Of a stretch of DNA of 64,000 bases, positions 16,620 to 27,400 are shown one piece after another. The notes beneath the pieces are model-generated. The model was not told where the DNA came from. It made no database searches and saw nothing but the letters and a program-made list of their open reading frames with translations. A program made the position numbers and the translations under genes. Source of the stretch: a virus; the IMG/VR virus record IMGVR_UViG_3300027782_000079, positions 1-64,000 of that record, one strand, 5' to 3'. Positions within the stretch are counted from its first letter, which is position 1. Each line of letters starts with the position of its first letter.

Positions 16620-18020
16620 ATGGCTACGTACAAAAAATACACCATAAAGCAAAACGACACATTAGAGCTTATTGCTCAGCAACAATTGGGGCGATTGAGC
16701 GAATGGCCATCGATTGTTTCCTTGAATCGTCTGCGCACGCCTTTTATTTCAATCGATCCATACGATCAAATGGGAACAGTGCGGGCACAAGGAACACTTT
16801 CTGCATCAAATTTTATATCAATCAATGACTATTCCGTGAATATTTTGTCAGATGTCACATCAGGAACCATTCCTTCAGTAGTGTTGTCTCCACAAGCTGT
16901 TTTTTCAATCAAAAGATATGGAGATCAAGGCGCGGTTATTTTTGAAAAATTTTTTATAAAATCCTATTATCCAAACAATACGCAATCAATTTCGACTGAT
17001 GGATATACTACCGTCACCATTCCTGCTGGCACAATCGTGTTTGACGTTCCGTCAATTAGTCCTCCATCCTCCTCTGCTTTTAACGTGGGAATGCTCTCGT
17101 TAATTCCAAACTCTTTATTTACAACTGTGAGAAATTATCACGTCCGTTTTACGTATTGTTCTGGACCTTCAAGTGCGAGCATTACTGGAGAAACGCTTGC
17201 ATCACCAAACACCATCAACGGCGATAGCGGAGCAACAGTTCCCTACACAGTGCCAGCTGGATTCCAAATGCAAATTTCTTCGCCGACAACTTGGCCAACC
17301 GGCACTGTCGCCGTGAGAGTCTATATATCGACTGCTTCTGGTTCAGAGTCCTTGCAAAGTACATTTACCAGTGTCAATGACACCTATCAAGAACAACTAT
17401 CGCTATCCTCTTCAAGCGTCTATGTTCCAATTTCAAATACATCCAAAATTGGATTTACGCATTCGTATCCAGCAGGTACCATGTATGGCATTCATGAAAA
17501 TCCGTTTGCACTTACCACGCAAGTATTAAAACCCGGTGACACCCTTTTGTTGCCAATTTTGGCAGAAGGATCTTCCGAGTTAATTTTTAACAATGCAGAC
17601 GCAAATCAATTCATGAACATGCTAGGCACCGATATACTGCTTGATAAAAACGGAATTGTTTCTTTTAACGGATATGCAGAATCAGACCTCACAACAGTGA
17701 CGGGCATTGCCAATGTTCGTCAAGCAATTTACTCAAGACTGACAACCGCCGTCAATCAATTGAGAACTCAACCAACGTATGGCAATTATGTCATTGACTT
17801 TACAGGAGAAAAATATCTCATTTCTTTTGTCAGTAGAGCAAAAGCGGCATTGCTTCTTACTCTTTACAACGAAACAAGAATATACAAAGTGAACGACCTC
17901 AGTATGTATTTTGATGCGCAACTTTCCTCACTGATCATTGACAATCTTTTTATTCAGGTTTCTTCGGGGTCGTCGGATTCAACGCAGATCAATTTTTCGC
18001 CAATTGCTTTGCCCATTTAA
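16620..18020 (+). CDS. LysM-containing baseplate protein with gp25-like C-terminus
   Basis: 466 residues. Residues 1-55 are a LysM domain (KYTIKQNDTLELIAQQQLGRLSEWPSIVSLN), which in phage baseplates takes the role of T4 gp53 in clamping the wedge. The middle is beta-rich and Ser/Thr-rich (about 60-300). The C-terminal 150 residues (GTDILLDKNGIVSFN, TVTGIANVRQAIYSRLTTAVNQL, YGNYVID) match the pattern of gp25-like wedge proteins, which carry a VxGxxNVxQAIxxRLxT helix. The two functions are usually on separate genes, so this looks like a fusion. The baseplate J gene follows, the expected neighbour of gp25. Confidence 0.75.
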   Translation: MATYKKYTIKQNDTLELIAQQQLGRLSEWPSIVSLNRLRTPFISIDPYDQMGTVRAQGTLSASNFISINDYSVNILSDVTSGTIPSVVLSPQAVFSIKRYGDQGAVIFEKFFIKSYYPNNTQSISTDGYTTVTIPAGTIVFDVPSISPPSSSAFNVGMLSLIPNSLFTTVRNYHVRFTYCSGPSSASITGETLASPNTINGDSGATVPYTVPAGFQMQISSPTTWPTGTVAVRVYISTASGSESLQSTFTSVNDTYQEQLSLSSSSVYVPISNTSKIGFTHSYPAGTMYGIHENPFALTTQVLKPGDTLLLPILAEGSSELIFNNADANQFMNMLGTDILLDKNGIVSFNGYAESDLTTVTGIANVRQAIYSRLTTAVNQLRTQPTYGNYVIDFTGEKYLISFVSRAKAALLLTLYNETRIYKVNDLSMYFDAQLSSLIIDNLFIQVSSGSSDSTQINFSPIALPI

Positions 18021-18027
18021 ACCAAGC

Positions 18028-18061
18028 GTGACTCAGAAAAGGAATTTGGTATATTACAAAC
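18028..18061 (+). promoter_or_regulatory. Extended -10 promoter, probably for a leaderless mRNA
   Basis: GTGACT (18028-18033), a 16-base spacer and TATATT (18050-18055) with an upstream TGG extended -10 element. The ATG at 18062 lies 6 bases after the -10, exactly where transcription should begin. The only Shine-Dalgarno-like bases (AAGGA near 18040) are about 19 bases from the ATG, too far to serve it. Confidence 0.5.
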
Positions 18062-21000
18062 ATGGTAGAAAATATTTCTTTTAAACTAAAAAGACAAGAA
18101 GATATTGCCGCGTCAATGGCCGCGTACCTTGCTGGCCACACAACGCTTGTCAATGACTTTAGTCAAGGATCGATCATTCGTTCGATCATTGAGTCGGTTG
18201 CACAGGAAATATTTCGTCAGAATGTTTCTTTTGCCCAAGGCGTTGTGGAATCAGTGCGCAATTCAGTCAAACAAGCGTTTGGACTTCCATTGCAAGAAGC
18301 AACAAAAGCGTATGGAAAATATACGTTTTATCGAAAAAAACTTTCTGCGCCTTCTGGATTATCCACTACATTCTCTTCATCTTCCATTACATTTACTGGA
18401 GCAATCGCTGGAAACACACTCACCGTCAGTGGGTCAGTTCCGACCGGAAAGTTGTTGATCGGTCATCATATATCAGGAGCAGCAGACGGCACGCAGATCA
18501 TTGCGTATGGATCTGGATCAACCGGAGGTCTTGGAACATATACGGTAAGCGGACCAACACAAACTGTTAATGCAACAACAATGTCTGCTTACGGAAAATT
18601 TTCCTCAACACCCACCATGACTCTTGGCAACATTGCATCAACAGGAGGGTATTTACCTCCAAGCGCATATTACTGGAGTGTGACCGGAGTGTTCAAGCAT
18701 GGAGCGCTTTCAGGGAGCGGAGCCACATTCAGCCTTGCTTCCGGAGCGACCACCGTTACGACGGCAGCAACCATTGCGAGCGCAGGCGCAGGCTACACGG
18801 TGGGAGATGTTCTTATCATTGGCGGATCTACGGGAAAAATACGGGTCGAAACGGTCACTTTTTCTGGAGCAATCACTTCTTTTTCGGTTACTAGTGCAGG
18901 AAACAGTTATGCATCTGGAGCAACCGGACTTGTTGCCACGTATTCCTTATATGCGTCTCCATACAACTTTGTCGAATCACCTGCAAGCACACCAGTCAGT
19001 GCAACGCTCTCTGGTGGTTCCACTCAACAAGTGACTCTGTCTTGGACCGCAGTTCCCAACGCAATAGGATATAAAGTTTATCGAGCAGATAATCAACAGA
19101 TGTTCAATTCGATATATTATTATGTTACCGGAACAACATCATTTACAGACACCGGAGTGGTTGCCACTGCTGCGCAGTTGAATGGAACAATTTCGGCAAA
19201 CACCTCTGTTTTGACAGTAGGAACATACACGGGAACAAGCAACATAACAACCAATCAAAGACTTTATGCTTCAGGCTCCCTTATTGGAACAATTACGCAA
19301 TTTGGTTTTTCAGCTTTTCCCAAAGACACTCCGTACAGTGGCACCAGTACAATTTGTCCTTCTGCTGTAATGACCGGAGTGGGAGTAACTGGCACATACA
19401 ATATCAGCGATTACACTGCAAACGCCACAAGCAGCATTGTTCTTTATCCCGCTTATGGAAAATGGCCAACAGCTCAGATGTCTTGGGGAGTAACGGCTGT
19501 TAACATCACCAACGGTGTTGAATCCGAAACGCTTGGCGCGAGTGTTCGCACTGGACTTTCGGGATCAATTGCAAATTTCAATTGGTATCCGGTAAATGCA
19601 GGCGATGGTGCGTCTGCGCCAACAGCGTACAATGTGTATCGCGCTGAAACCAACTTGTCGTTGTCTTCGCCTTCTTCCATTTCTATTACTGCATCCAGTG
19701 GTGGATCAATACTTTATGAATCTTCAAGCTTTACTGGAACTATTAGCGGAACTACCTTGACTGTTTCTGGAGTCACCGGATACATTACTGCCGGACAGAT
19801 CATATCCGGAGGAGTTGTTTCTGGAACCAAGATTATCAAAGCTCTTTCTGCCACAACGTACGAAATAAATATTGCTCAAAGTGTTTCTTCTACATCAATG
19901 AGTGGTTCATTACGATATTATTGGAGTGTATCAACATTGACCAATTCCGGAGAAAGTGTTGGCTCTTCTCCGCAAACGTTTAATCAATCAAATGTTTTTT
20001 CGCAATCAAACCGCACCGCATTTATTTCTTGGCAGTCTGTTTCCTCCGCCACAGGATACAGGGTGTATAGAAGCACCACAAGCGACATGAGTGAAAATCT
20101 TTGTTTTTATGACACAATTTATAATTATTTTTACGACAATGGAGGTTTTAGCATAACGACAAATACCTATATTTCTTACAAATCAACTGGGCGGTGGACA
20201 ATACCATTTTTTGTCGGCAAAGTGACCTCATCTCTCAATGCAAATTCATGGCAAATTTTTGATCCCAGTATTATCTACTCATCAAGATTTTGGCCAACTC
20301 AATCCAATGCTTTTGCTGTTCAAGGGTCAATACTCATACCTGCTGGTGTTCAACTGAACGTACCGGGAACTTCAAAATACTACACCGTTTCTTCAGCATT
20401 TACCATTAGCGCATTCTCTGATTCTGGATCAACAACGGTGCAGGCATCTTCAAGTGGAAGTCTTGGAAACACTCCAGCCAACACCGTTACAAGCATTGTT
20501 TCTTCCATCTATGGAATTGCCAGTGGCACTAATCCAAGTGCTTTTGTAACCGGATATGATACCGAAACGGAAGAAGACTGGCGTGTAAGATTTGGAAAAG
20601 TTTTGCAAGATTTGGCCAAAGGAACAAGTTATGCTCTTGAGACTGGCGCACAAAATGCACGCCTTTATGATGACAATGGAGTTGTATACGAAGAAGTTGT
20701 AAAATCCTTGGCTTATGAACCTTCAAATCAGGTTGTAGATCTTTATATCCACAACAATGTCGATACAGGATGCAGCGCAGAGCTCATTGCATATTGTCAA
20801 AAAATCATCAATGGTTTTATTGATGATCAAGGAATAAAGCATGCTGGCTACAAGCCCGCAGGAATTCCAGTAACGGTAAAAAAATCGACGGTGCAAACAC
20901 AAAATGTTTTTGTGTCAGTCACTCCAAACTCAGGATATTCACTAGATTTGGTTTCTTCTCCAATAACATTGGCCATACAAACATATTTTTCAAGTCTTGA

Positions 21001-21499
21001 CATTAGTGACGGTTTTGATCTTCCTGTTATTACTTCAGTTACTGTAGTATCTGCAGGATCTATTTCGTATCAGTATCAATTGATCGCTGTTGATGCAAAC
21101 GGAAATCGCTCATATCCTTCTTCGGTATTTTACGTTGCGTCATGCTCAGCGCAAATCAATAACATTGTATCTTTCACTCCAGTTGCGTCAATGGCAAGTT
21201 ACGAATTGCTTCGATGGGAAAACACCAGTTGGGGACTTGTGGCAACCATCACCAAGCCCTCAGGAGGCTGGCTTCCTCCGCAAACATACTCTGACACAAC
21301 AACATCTTTGCTTCCTTATTTTTCTTCGTTGCCAATCCGTAAAATCCTTCAGAAATCTACACTATCGCAAAAAATCATGGAAACGCCGGGAGTTGCTTCG
21401 GTGATTGTTTCTCTTCCTAACGTTTCGGGAACAGAGCAGACTGTAGTTGTTCCACCTGTTGGGTACATTCTTGTTCCCGGAACAATCACTCTGAGATAA
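18062..21499 (+). CDS. Baseplate J-like wedge protein with large insertions
   Basis: 1145 residues, against about 300-400 for ordinary gpJ/gp47-like proteins. The N-terminal core (residues 1-105: MAAYLAGHTTLVNDFSQGSIIRSIIESVAQEI) and the C-terminal core from about 829 (TETEEDWRVRFGKVLQDLAKGTSYALETGAQ, then VDLYIHNN and GYKPAGIPVTV) are J-like. About 110-790 is an insertion of two module B, one module A and several fibronectin-III-like domains (SWTAVPNAIGYKVYR, SWQSVSSATGYRVYR). A further Ig-like domain interrupts the C-terminal core just before SKIMETPGV-type residues (about 1010-1100). It should form the inner wedge ring. The start is discussed with the promoter entry upstream; no ribosome binding site fits. 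Confidence 0.85.
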   Translation: MVENISFKLKRQEDIAASMAAYLAGHTTLVNDFSQGSIIRSIIESVAQEIFRQNVSFAQGVVESVRNSVKQAFGLPLQEATKAYGKYTFYRKKLSAPSGLSTTFSSSSITFTGAIAGNTLTVSGSVPTGKLLIGHHISGAADGTQIIAYGSGSTGGLGTYTVSGPTQTVNATTMSAYGKFSSTPTMTLGNIASTGGYLPPSAYYWSVTGVFKHGALSGSGATFSLASGATTVTTAATIASAGAGYTVGDVLIIGGSTGKIRVETVTFSGAITSFSVTSAGNSYASGATGLVATYSLYASPYNFVESPASTPVSATLSGGSTQQVTLSWTAVPNAIGYKVYRADNQQMFNSIYYYVTGTTSFTDTGVVATAAQLNGTISANTSVLTVGTYTGTSNITTNQRLYASGSLIGTITQFGFSAFPKDTPYSGTSTICPSAVMTGVGVTGTYNISDYTANATSSIVLYPAYGKWPTAQMSWGVTAVNITNGVESETLGASVRTGLSGSIANFNWYPVNAGDGASAPTAYNVYRAETNLSLSSPSSISITASSGGSILYESSSFTGTISGTTLTVSGVTGYITAGQIISGGVVSGTKIIKALSATTYEINIAQSVSSTSMSGSLRYYWSVSTLTNSGESVGSSPQTFNQSNVFSQSNRTAFISWQSVSSATGYRVYRSTTSDMSENLCFYDTIYNYFYDNGGFSITTNTYISYKSTGRWTIPFFVGKVTSSLNANSWQIFDPSIIYSSRFWPTQSNAFAVQGSILIPAGVQLNVPGTSKYYTVSSAFTISAFSDSGSTTVQASSSGSLGNTPANTVTSIVSSIYGIASGTNPSAFVTGYDTETEEDWRVRFGKVLQDLAKGTSYALETGAQNARLYDDNGVVYEEVVKSLAYEPSNQVVDLYIHNNVDTGCSAELIAYCQKIINGFIDDQGIKHAGYKPAGIPVTVKKSTVQTQNVFVSVTPNSGYSLDLVSSPITLAIQTYFSSLDISDGFDLPVITSVTVVSAGSISYQYQLIAVDANGNRSYPSSVFYVASCSAQINNIVSFTPVASMASYELLRWENTSWGLVATITKPSGGWLPPQTYSDTTTSLLPYFSSLPIRKILQKSTLSQKIMETPGVASVIVSLPNVSGTEQTVVVPPVGYILVPGTITLR

Positions 21500-21502
21500 G
21501 AG

Positions 21503-24421
21503 ATGTCACTTCCATCAATACTTCCACCGCAACAGACTGTTTTGCAAAGATTATTTGCAGAAATGCCACAGTCTTTTTCCAAAGATCCAGTTTCTACTCC
21601 TGCATTAAATTTTTTTATTAATCCATTGCTGCCAAACAGTTTTTCTTCTTCTGATTACGTCACTATTGTCATTGCTGATGCATTGATGACAATAAGCTCT
21701 TCGGTATCTTATGTGCAATCAGAGACAATTGATCTTAATGTTTTTACCATTTATAATCTTGTAAATTATTTCAATGCAAAATATTATCAATATGGAATTA
21801 TTGCCTCCCTGCCGTTGGGATTATATCCTGATGACGGATTGTTCAAGGCAACTGCTCTTGTCGAAGGAGTCTATGACATCGGAACAACGATTTCAACCAT
21901 TGATCGTTTCACTAGCCTTAATTATGCATTGATGTCAACGTTCTCACTGCTGTTGATTGAAAATCAAAAAAACGCAAGAGCAGCATTGTCGCAAACCGAC
22001 CTTCGATTAACCACGGAGCAATGGGCTGATTTTTGGGGTCATTTGTTAAGCGTTGACCGCACCTCTATTGATATTGGCAATGATATTGTGTACAAGAAAA
22101 GAATCTTGCGCGAGGCAGTGTATCCAAAATCCAACAATGTTGCCTTATCGGATCTTGTGACTTCCATTACCGGAAGAGACTCCTCGGTTGTTGACGGAGG
22201 AAATCCCATGATTCTTGGCGGATCATCAACATCGGTGGGGGTTTTTGATTTTGCGATTCCAAACACACCAAACACAGTCACTTCTTCTACTTTTGCCTCT
22301 TTGGCGCCCTTGACCGCTTCTAACGGATCAGGATTGACCGTCGCTGTTGTAATAAATACAAGTACGGCAAGCGGATTAACGATAAATACTACGTATGCAG
22401 CAGGCACAGGATCAGGAGCAACAATTACTGCTGCTGCATCATCAATAAATTCCTCAGCAACAATTGTCAACGCAGGAACCGGATATTCAGTTGGCGATAT
22501 TCTTCTTGTTTCAACAGGGACGGGAGGGAAAATTTACGTTGCAAGTGTCAATGCTTCAGGAGGAATTGCGTCATTTACCGTTAACGCAGCTGGCTCAAAC
22601 TATTCTTCGGGGACGACGTACGCCACTACTTCCACTGGATATATTGCCGCTATTTCTTTAGGAAACTCAGGAGGAACAGGATACGTAATTGGAGATTTTG
22701 TCACTATTGGCTCAGGAATTGGAGGAACCGCAACCGCTATTGTCACATCAGTGAGTGCCGGAGTGGTTCAGTCTGGCGGATTGTCGCTTGCATACGCAGG
22801 AAGCGGATATTCTACAACCGGAACAGCAACGAACATTGCCACGACCGTGTCAGGAGGCATTATTTTCGCTTCTGTAGCATCTGGAGGAACAAGCGCTGCA
22901 TATTCAGTGGGAGATGTAATCACGATCAATGCAATGGGCGGACGAGCAATTGTCAAGAATGTTTCTTCGGGAAATCCAGCCAACATTACAAGTCCGTATA
23001 CAGGAACTACTGCAACACTTAGTGCGGCAACACTTACTGCCGGACAATACACTGGATCAATTGTTTTGACTGGAGGCACTCCTGCATGGGCATCGTCGGT
23101 AAAAAATGGAAGTGTTTTGCTTACTCCGTCTACTACTCCCACACAAGCCGTAACGGTTACTTCAATTACTCCCGGAAGCGGAGCCACGTTTCGTATTGGA
23201 ACAAATACCACAATAACAACATCTGGAACAAATAATTCAGGAATTGTAGCCTCAGGATCAGGATACACCGTTGGAGATGTATTAACAATTGGATCAGGAT
23301 TAGGAAGAATAAAAGTCTTAACTTTGACTGGAACTGGAATTGCCACGTATACAGTTGATAATGCACCGTCTTCGTCGTATCGTGCAGGAACTGGCGCAAA
23401 ATTTACTCCGGCATTTGGTTCTGGTGCAATTTTTACGGCTGCTTCGGCAGGATCTTTAGCTACCTCAGCAACAATCACAAATGCAGGAACCGGATATAGT
23501 GCAAATGACATATTAAATGTTGGATTACTTGGAGGAAGAATAGTTGTATCATCAACTGATTCAGGAAAAATTACTGGATTTTCCATACATTCTACTGGGT
23601 CTAATTATGTTTCAGGAACAAGTTATTCAACAACTTATTACACAACAACTGTTTCCATTACGTCTGGTGCAGCAATCACGGCATCTGGATCCGGATACAT
23701 GATTGGAGACATTTTGCAGATTGGATCAGGAGGAACTGGATATATTAAGGTAGAATCAATCAATACCACCGGAGGCGTTGTTGATTTTAGCGTTTTTGCT
23801 GCAGGATCTGGGTACACTGCTGGCACTGAATACACCACATCTCAGGGAACTGGTGCAAATTCTTCTGTTCTTTCATCATCATATTACAGCACTGCAGCAA
23901 TCAATGTTTCTTCACCAAGAATATGGACCGGAGGAGCAGTAACTATTTTGCAGTCTGGAATTCAAATGATACCCGGATATTGCGGAACTGGATATTCATC
24001 AACAACTTATTCTACATCCCTTGTGCAATCAAAAATTGCAGACACGACCAGATCGACTCTTACCGTTGGAGAAACACTAACTGGACGAATTGTTTCTGGT
24101 CAACTTTTGGCGGCTAGTGGACTTACGGCAAACACGTACAGGGTTTCAGAGTTTCTCACCGGATCAGGAGGTATTGGAACGTATCTCGTTTCAGGAGGAA
24201 GCACAACGTTAAACACAACAACAATTACCTTTACTTTGCCCACCGTTGGCACCCTCGATAGTGGTCAACTAGGTCCAAGCACGGGCGCTGGATCATTTAT
24301 TGTTTATCTGAAGAAAAACAGTGATGAGACAACTATTCCTCAATCTGTAACATCATTATTGACTACTGTAGTAAATAGATGGAAACCAGCAGGAATAGCA
24401 TTTGTGATACAATCGTATTAA
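21503..24421 (+). CDS. gpI-like tail protein split by beta modules
   Basis: 972 residues, three bases after the J-like stop, so coupled. Residues 1-240 look like the conserved core of the tail protein that follows J in many phages (gpI/DUF2612-like): MTISSSVSYVQSETIDLNVFTIYN, LTTEQWADFWGHLLSVDR, YKKRILREAVYPKSNNVALSDLVTSITG. The last 25 residues (VTSLLTTVVNRWKPAGIAFVIQSY) resemble that family's closing motif. Between them, about 700 residues of Gly/Ser/Thr-rich repeats are inserted, including at least six module A copies (each with a GYxVGDxL core) and one module B. The protein should bridge baseplate and fibres, with the insertion exposed. Confidence 0.7.
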   Translation: MSLPSILPPQQTVLQRLFAEMPQSFSKDPVSTPALNFFINPLLPNSFSSSDYVTIVIADALMTISSSVSYVQSETIDLNVFTIYNLVNYFNAKYYQYGIIASLPLGLYPDDGLFKATALVEGVYDIGTTISTIDRFTSLNYALMSTFSLLLIENQKNARAALSQTDLRLTTEQWADFWGHLLSVDRTSIDIGNDIVYKKRILREAVYPKSNNVALSDLVTSITGRDSSVVDGGNPMILGGSSTSVGVFDFAIPNTPNTVTSSTFASLAPLTASNGSGLTVAVVINTSTASGLTINTTYAAGTGSGATITAAASSINSSATIVNAGTGYSVGDILLVSTGTGGKIYVASVNASGGIASFTVNAAGSNYSSGTTYATTSTGYIAAISLGNSGGTGYVIGDFVTIGSGIGGTATAIVTSVSAGVVQSGGLSLAYAGSGYSTTGTATNIATTVSGGIIFASVASGGTSAAYSVGDVITINAMGGRAIVKNVSSGNPANITSPYTGTTATLSAATLTAGQYTGSIVLTGGTPAWASSVKNGSVLLTPSTTPTQAVTVTSITPGSGATFRIGTNTTITTSGTNNSGIVASGSGYTVGDVLTIGSGLGRIKVLTLTGTGIATYTVDNAPSSSYRAGTGAKFTPAFGSGAIFTAASAGSLATSATITNAGTGYSANDILNVGLLGGRIVVSSTDSGKITGFSIHSTGSNYVSGTSYSTTYYTTTVSITSGAAITASGSGYMIGDILQIGSGGTGYIKVESINTTGGVVDFSVFAAGSGYTAGTEYTTSQGTGANSSVLSSSYYSTAAINVSSPRIWTGGAVTILQSGIQMIPGYCGTGYSSTTYSTSLVQSKIADTTRSTLTVGETLTGRIVSGQLLAASGLTANTYRVSEFLTGSGGIGTYLVSGGSTTLNTTTITFTLPTVGTLDSGQLGPSTGAGSFIVYLKKNSDETTIPQSVTSLLTTVVNRWKPAGIAFVIQSY
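22736..22785 (+). repeat. Fibre module segment shared with 26132-26180
   Basis: This stretch encodes AIVTSVSAGVVQSGGLSL and is nearly identical in DNA to 26132-26180 in the next gene (AIVTSVSSGAVQSGGLSI). The DNA similarity between paralogous modules in different genes suggests fairly recent duplication or gene conversion. Confidence 0.75.
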
Positions 24422-24433
24422 TGGAGCAATAAA

Positions 24434-27400
24434 GTGAAGCCAATTAATCCGCAACTTGGTGCCTCGACATTACGGATCAGCAGAATTGCAGACTTGGATA
24501 TTGAGTCCAAATCTTGGGATTCTGTTATTTTTCAACAAGGGAAAAGCCTTCTTGATTTTGACCTTAATGTCATGCAAAGAGTATTGCGCGAAAACGTCTC
24601 GCAAATTTCTCGCACCATCTACAGTTCGGGATTTTTAACGCAATCTTCTTGCGAAATTGTTGATCTTGCCACTGGCACTGCCGGAACAGGAACAACAGTT
24701 CGACTATATGACTCACGAGTCAATTTCTTTGGCACCATTGCAAGAATTGCCAATCCCAACAACACAAGTGCGTCAGGCAGTTTGTACGTAGATATTCTAT
24801 GCTCCGATTTAACTGGAATAGCAACCGTAAATTCCCAAGCGTTTCTTTGGATTGAATTGTGGTTTCAAGAAGTGGTTCCTGCTTCAACTTCGGAAAAAAT
24901 TGATGGATCATCAACAAGCGTTGAAAACAAATCCGCTTTGGTACCCAAATACGGAGGCGAACTCAACTCTTTGATTCCCAATGAGATGTTCGATACAAAC
25001 TTTGGAGCGGAGACCACAAGAAGAGTGCAAGTTCGATGGAGAATTCGTAAAACAATTGACTACACAAATTTTACTTCTTCAGCAGTAAGCAACACAAGTT
25101 CTGTTCTAAAAGGTTTTGAAACTCCAAACGGACAGGAGTCAATCCCTACTGTATATGCTCAAGGCGGTAGGCAAACATGTTCATTTACCGGATATATCAG
25201 TAACGGTACTTCAGGACAACCGGGTAACGTGTTGACCATTTCCGCAGTTACGTCAGGTAGCTATATTCCAGTTAACAATATAATGACAATCACTGGAAAT
25301 GGAGTTACTCCTGTAACAATTACCGCGTTGATTAGCGGAACCAGTGGAGCAGCAGGATCAACATATTCTTTAAGTGGATCATCGCAAACAGCTGGAACTT
25401 CTGCTGCACAAATTCCCATTAGCGGATGGTTTACTCCAACCAAGACATTTCGAAGAGCTGATCGTCAAATTCCATCAATTGGTCCGGATTTCTATGTTGA
25501 TCGCGATACTCGTGTTTTTATTGCAGGAGACGGGACAGCAGCCGATGCGGTTGCGTTAAACACCGTTGATGGCCGTGTTTATGGAATTCCTATTGGGTTT
25601 TATTATCACAATGGAACAACCGGAGTTTTTACTAATAAACGAGATGTTATTACCACAACAAGCGGTGTCGCTATCGACAACATTCAACCGGCAATCATTG
25701 GAGACACCAATCGCGTTTCCATTGGAGGAGCACCGGGCACAAATGCATACGTGGGTGCCGTTTCTTCAAATACAAATGCATCTCTTGAACTTCAAGCGCA
25801 AGGCTCAGGAGATGTCATTATTGGAGTGAGTGGAAATACCGCCACACAATTGGTGTCAAATTATAGCGGAGCAATTGGAAGCCCGACATATTCTTGGGTT
25901 GGCGATTTGACAACAGGAATATATCGTTCTGGTGCCGGATTGATTGATTTTTCTTCTGCGGGCACCAAAGTTGCCGAACTTGGAACATCATTAGCTTCGT
26001 CATTGACTGTCAATACTACCTACTCGTCAGGAGGTGCTCTTTCCACCATTGCCGTAAATGCTGGAGGGTCTGGATATGCGGTGGGAGACATAGTCACCAT
26101 TGCGGGAGGCTCAACATCCGCTACTGCTATTGTCACATCTGTGAGTAGCGGAGCGGTTCAGTCTGGCGGACTGTCAATTGTTTCGGGAGGTAGTGGGTAT
26201 ACGGCAAGCGGATCAGGAGCAGGCATTGCCACAAGCATTGCACAAAAGTCGCTTGACTTGATCGGATATGGAAAATTCAGCAGCGGTCTTGGTGTCTCAG
26301 GATCACTGGCCCTTACCACGACTTCAGGAAAATTATCCCTTTCTGGTCTTGACGCATCCTCACTTGCCGCCTCTTCGTTGTCATTGACTACCACAGGAGC
26401 AATGAATTTCTCAATTGGCGCTGCCACCAAATGGACGCTTCCTTCCTCTGCAAGTGCGTTAACATTTGGAACATCTACTAACAGTTCTTCTCAATTACTT
26501 ACTCTTAATACATTAAATTCAAGAGTTTCAATTGTAACTACCGGATCTGGGGCAACGTTTACTACAGCGTCTGGTGTCAGCACAATCACCTCAGGAGGAT
26601 CGATTACAGCCGCGGGAACAGGATACGCTGTTGGAGATATTCTCACTGTAGAATCAGGTGCAGGAGGACGCATTTCGGTTACAGCCATCAATACTGCATC
26701 AGGTGCCATCACCGGATTTGCCGTAAACAATGCTGGATCGTCATATTCTCCCAGCACTCTTTACTCTACATCATATTATGTTTCTGTTTCGGCAAACACT
26801 TTGGCCCTTGATGCATCAGGAATCATTAAAGGATCGATATTCTCCGCAACGGGTGATCCTGCAGGAGCGGGAGCAACATTCACTACAGCATCAGGCGCAG
26901 GCGTAAGCACTATCGCTGGTTGTGCCATTGCAAATGCAGGAGCGGGATACAGCGTAGGAGACGTTCTGACTGTTGTCGGTGGTACTACTTCGGGAAAAAT
27001 TGCTGTCTCTACCATTAGTGCATCTGGAGGCATCACCGGATTTACCGTGAATACTGCTGGAGCTGGATATACTCAATCTACTACATGTACAACAACCGCT
27101 GTTGGCACAACAGCGGGAAGATATCTTGGCACAACTTCTACTGCTGGGGCTGTTCCCACTTCGGGATCATTTGTAGCTGGAGACTTTGTTCTAGACACTA
27201 CCGGATTTGTGTATGTCTACACAGGAACTGCATGGAGTTTGGCGGGAACCAATACGGGATTAACCAATTCATGGACAGCTTTGCAAACATTTTCATCTGG
27301 CGTAGATATTACCGGTGGATATGGATTGACGCTCACTGACGGAATAACTGGCTCGACCAAATTATTCGGATCAAATGGAAATCCATTTGCTGGAATGTCC

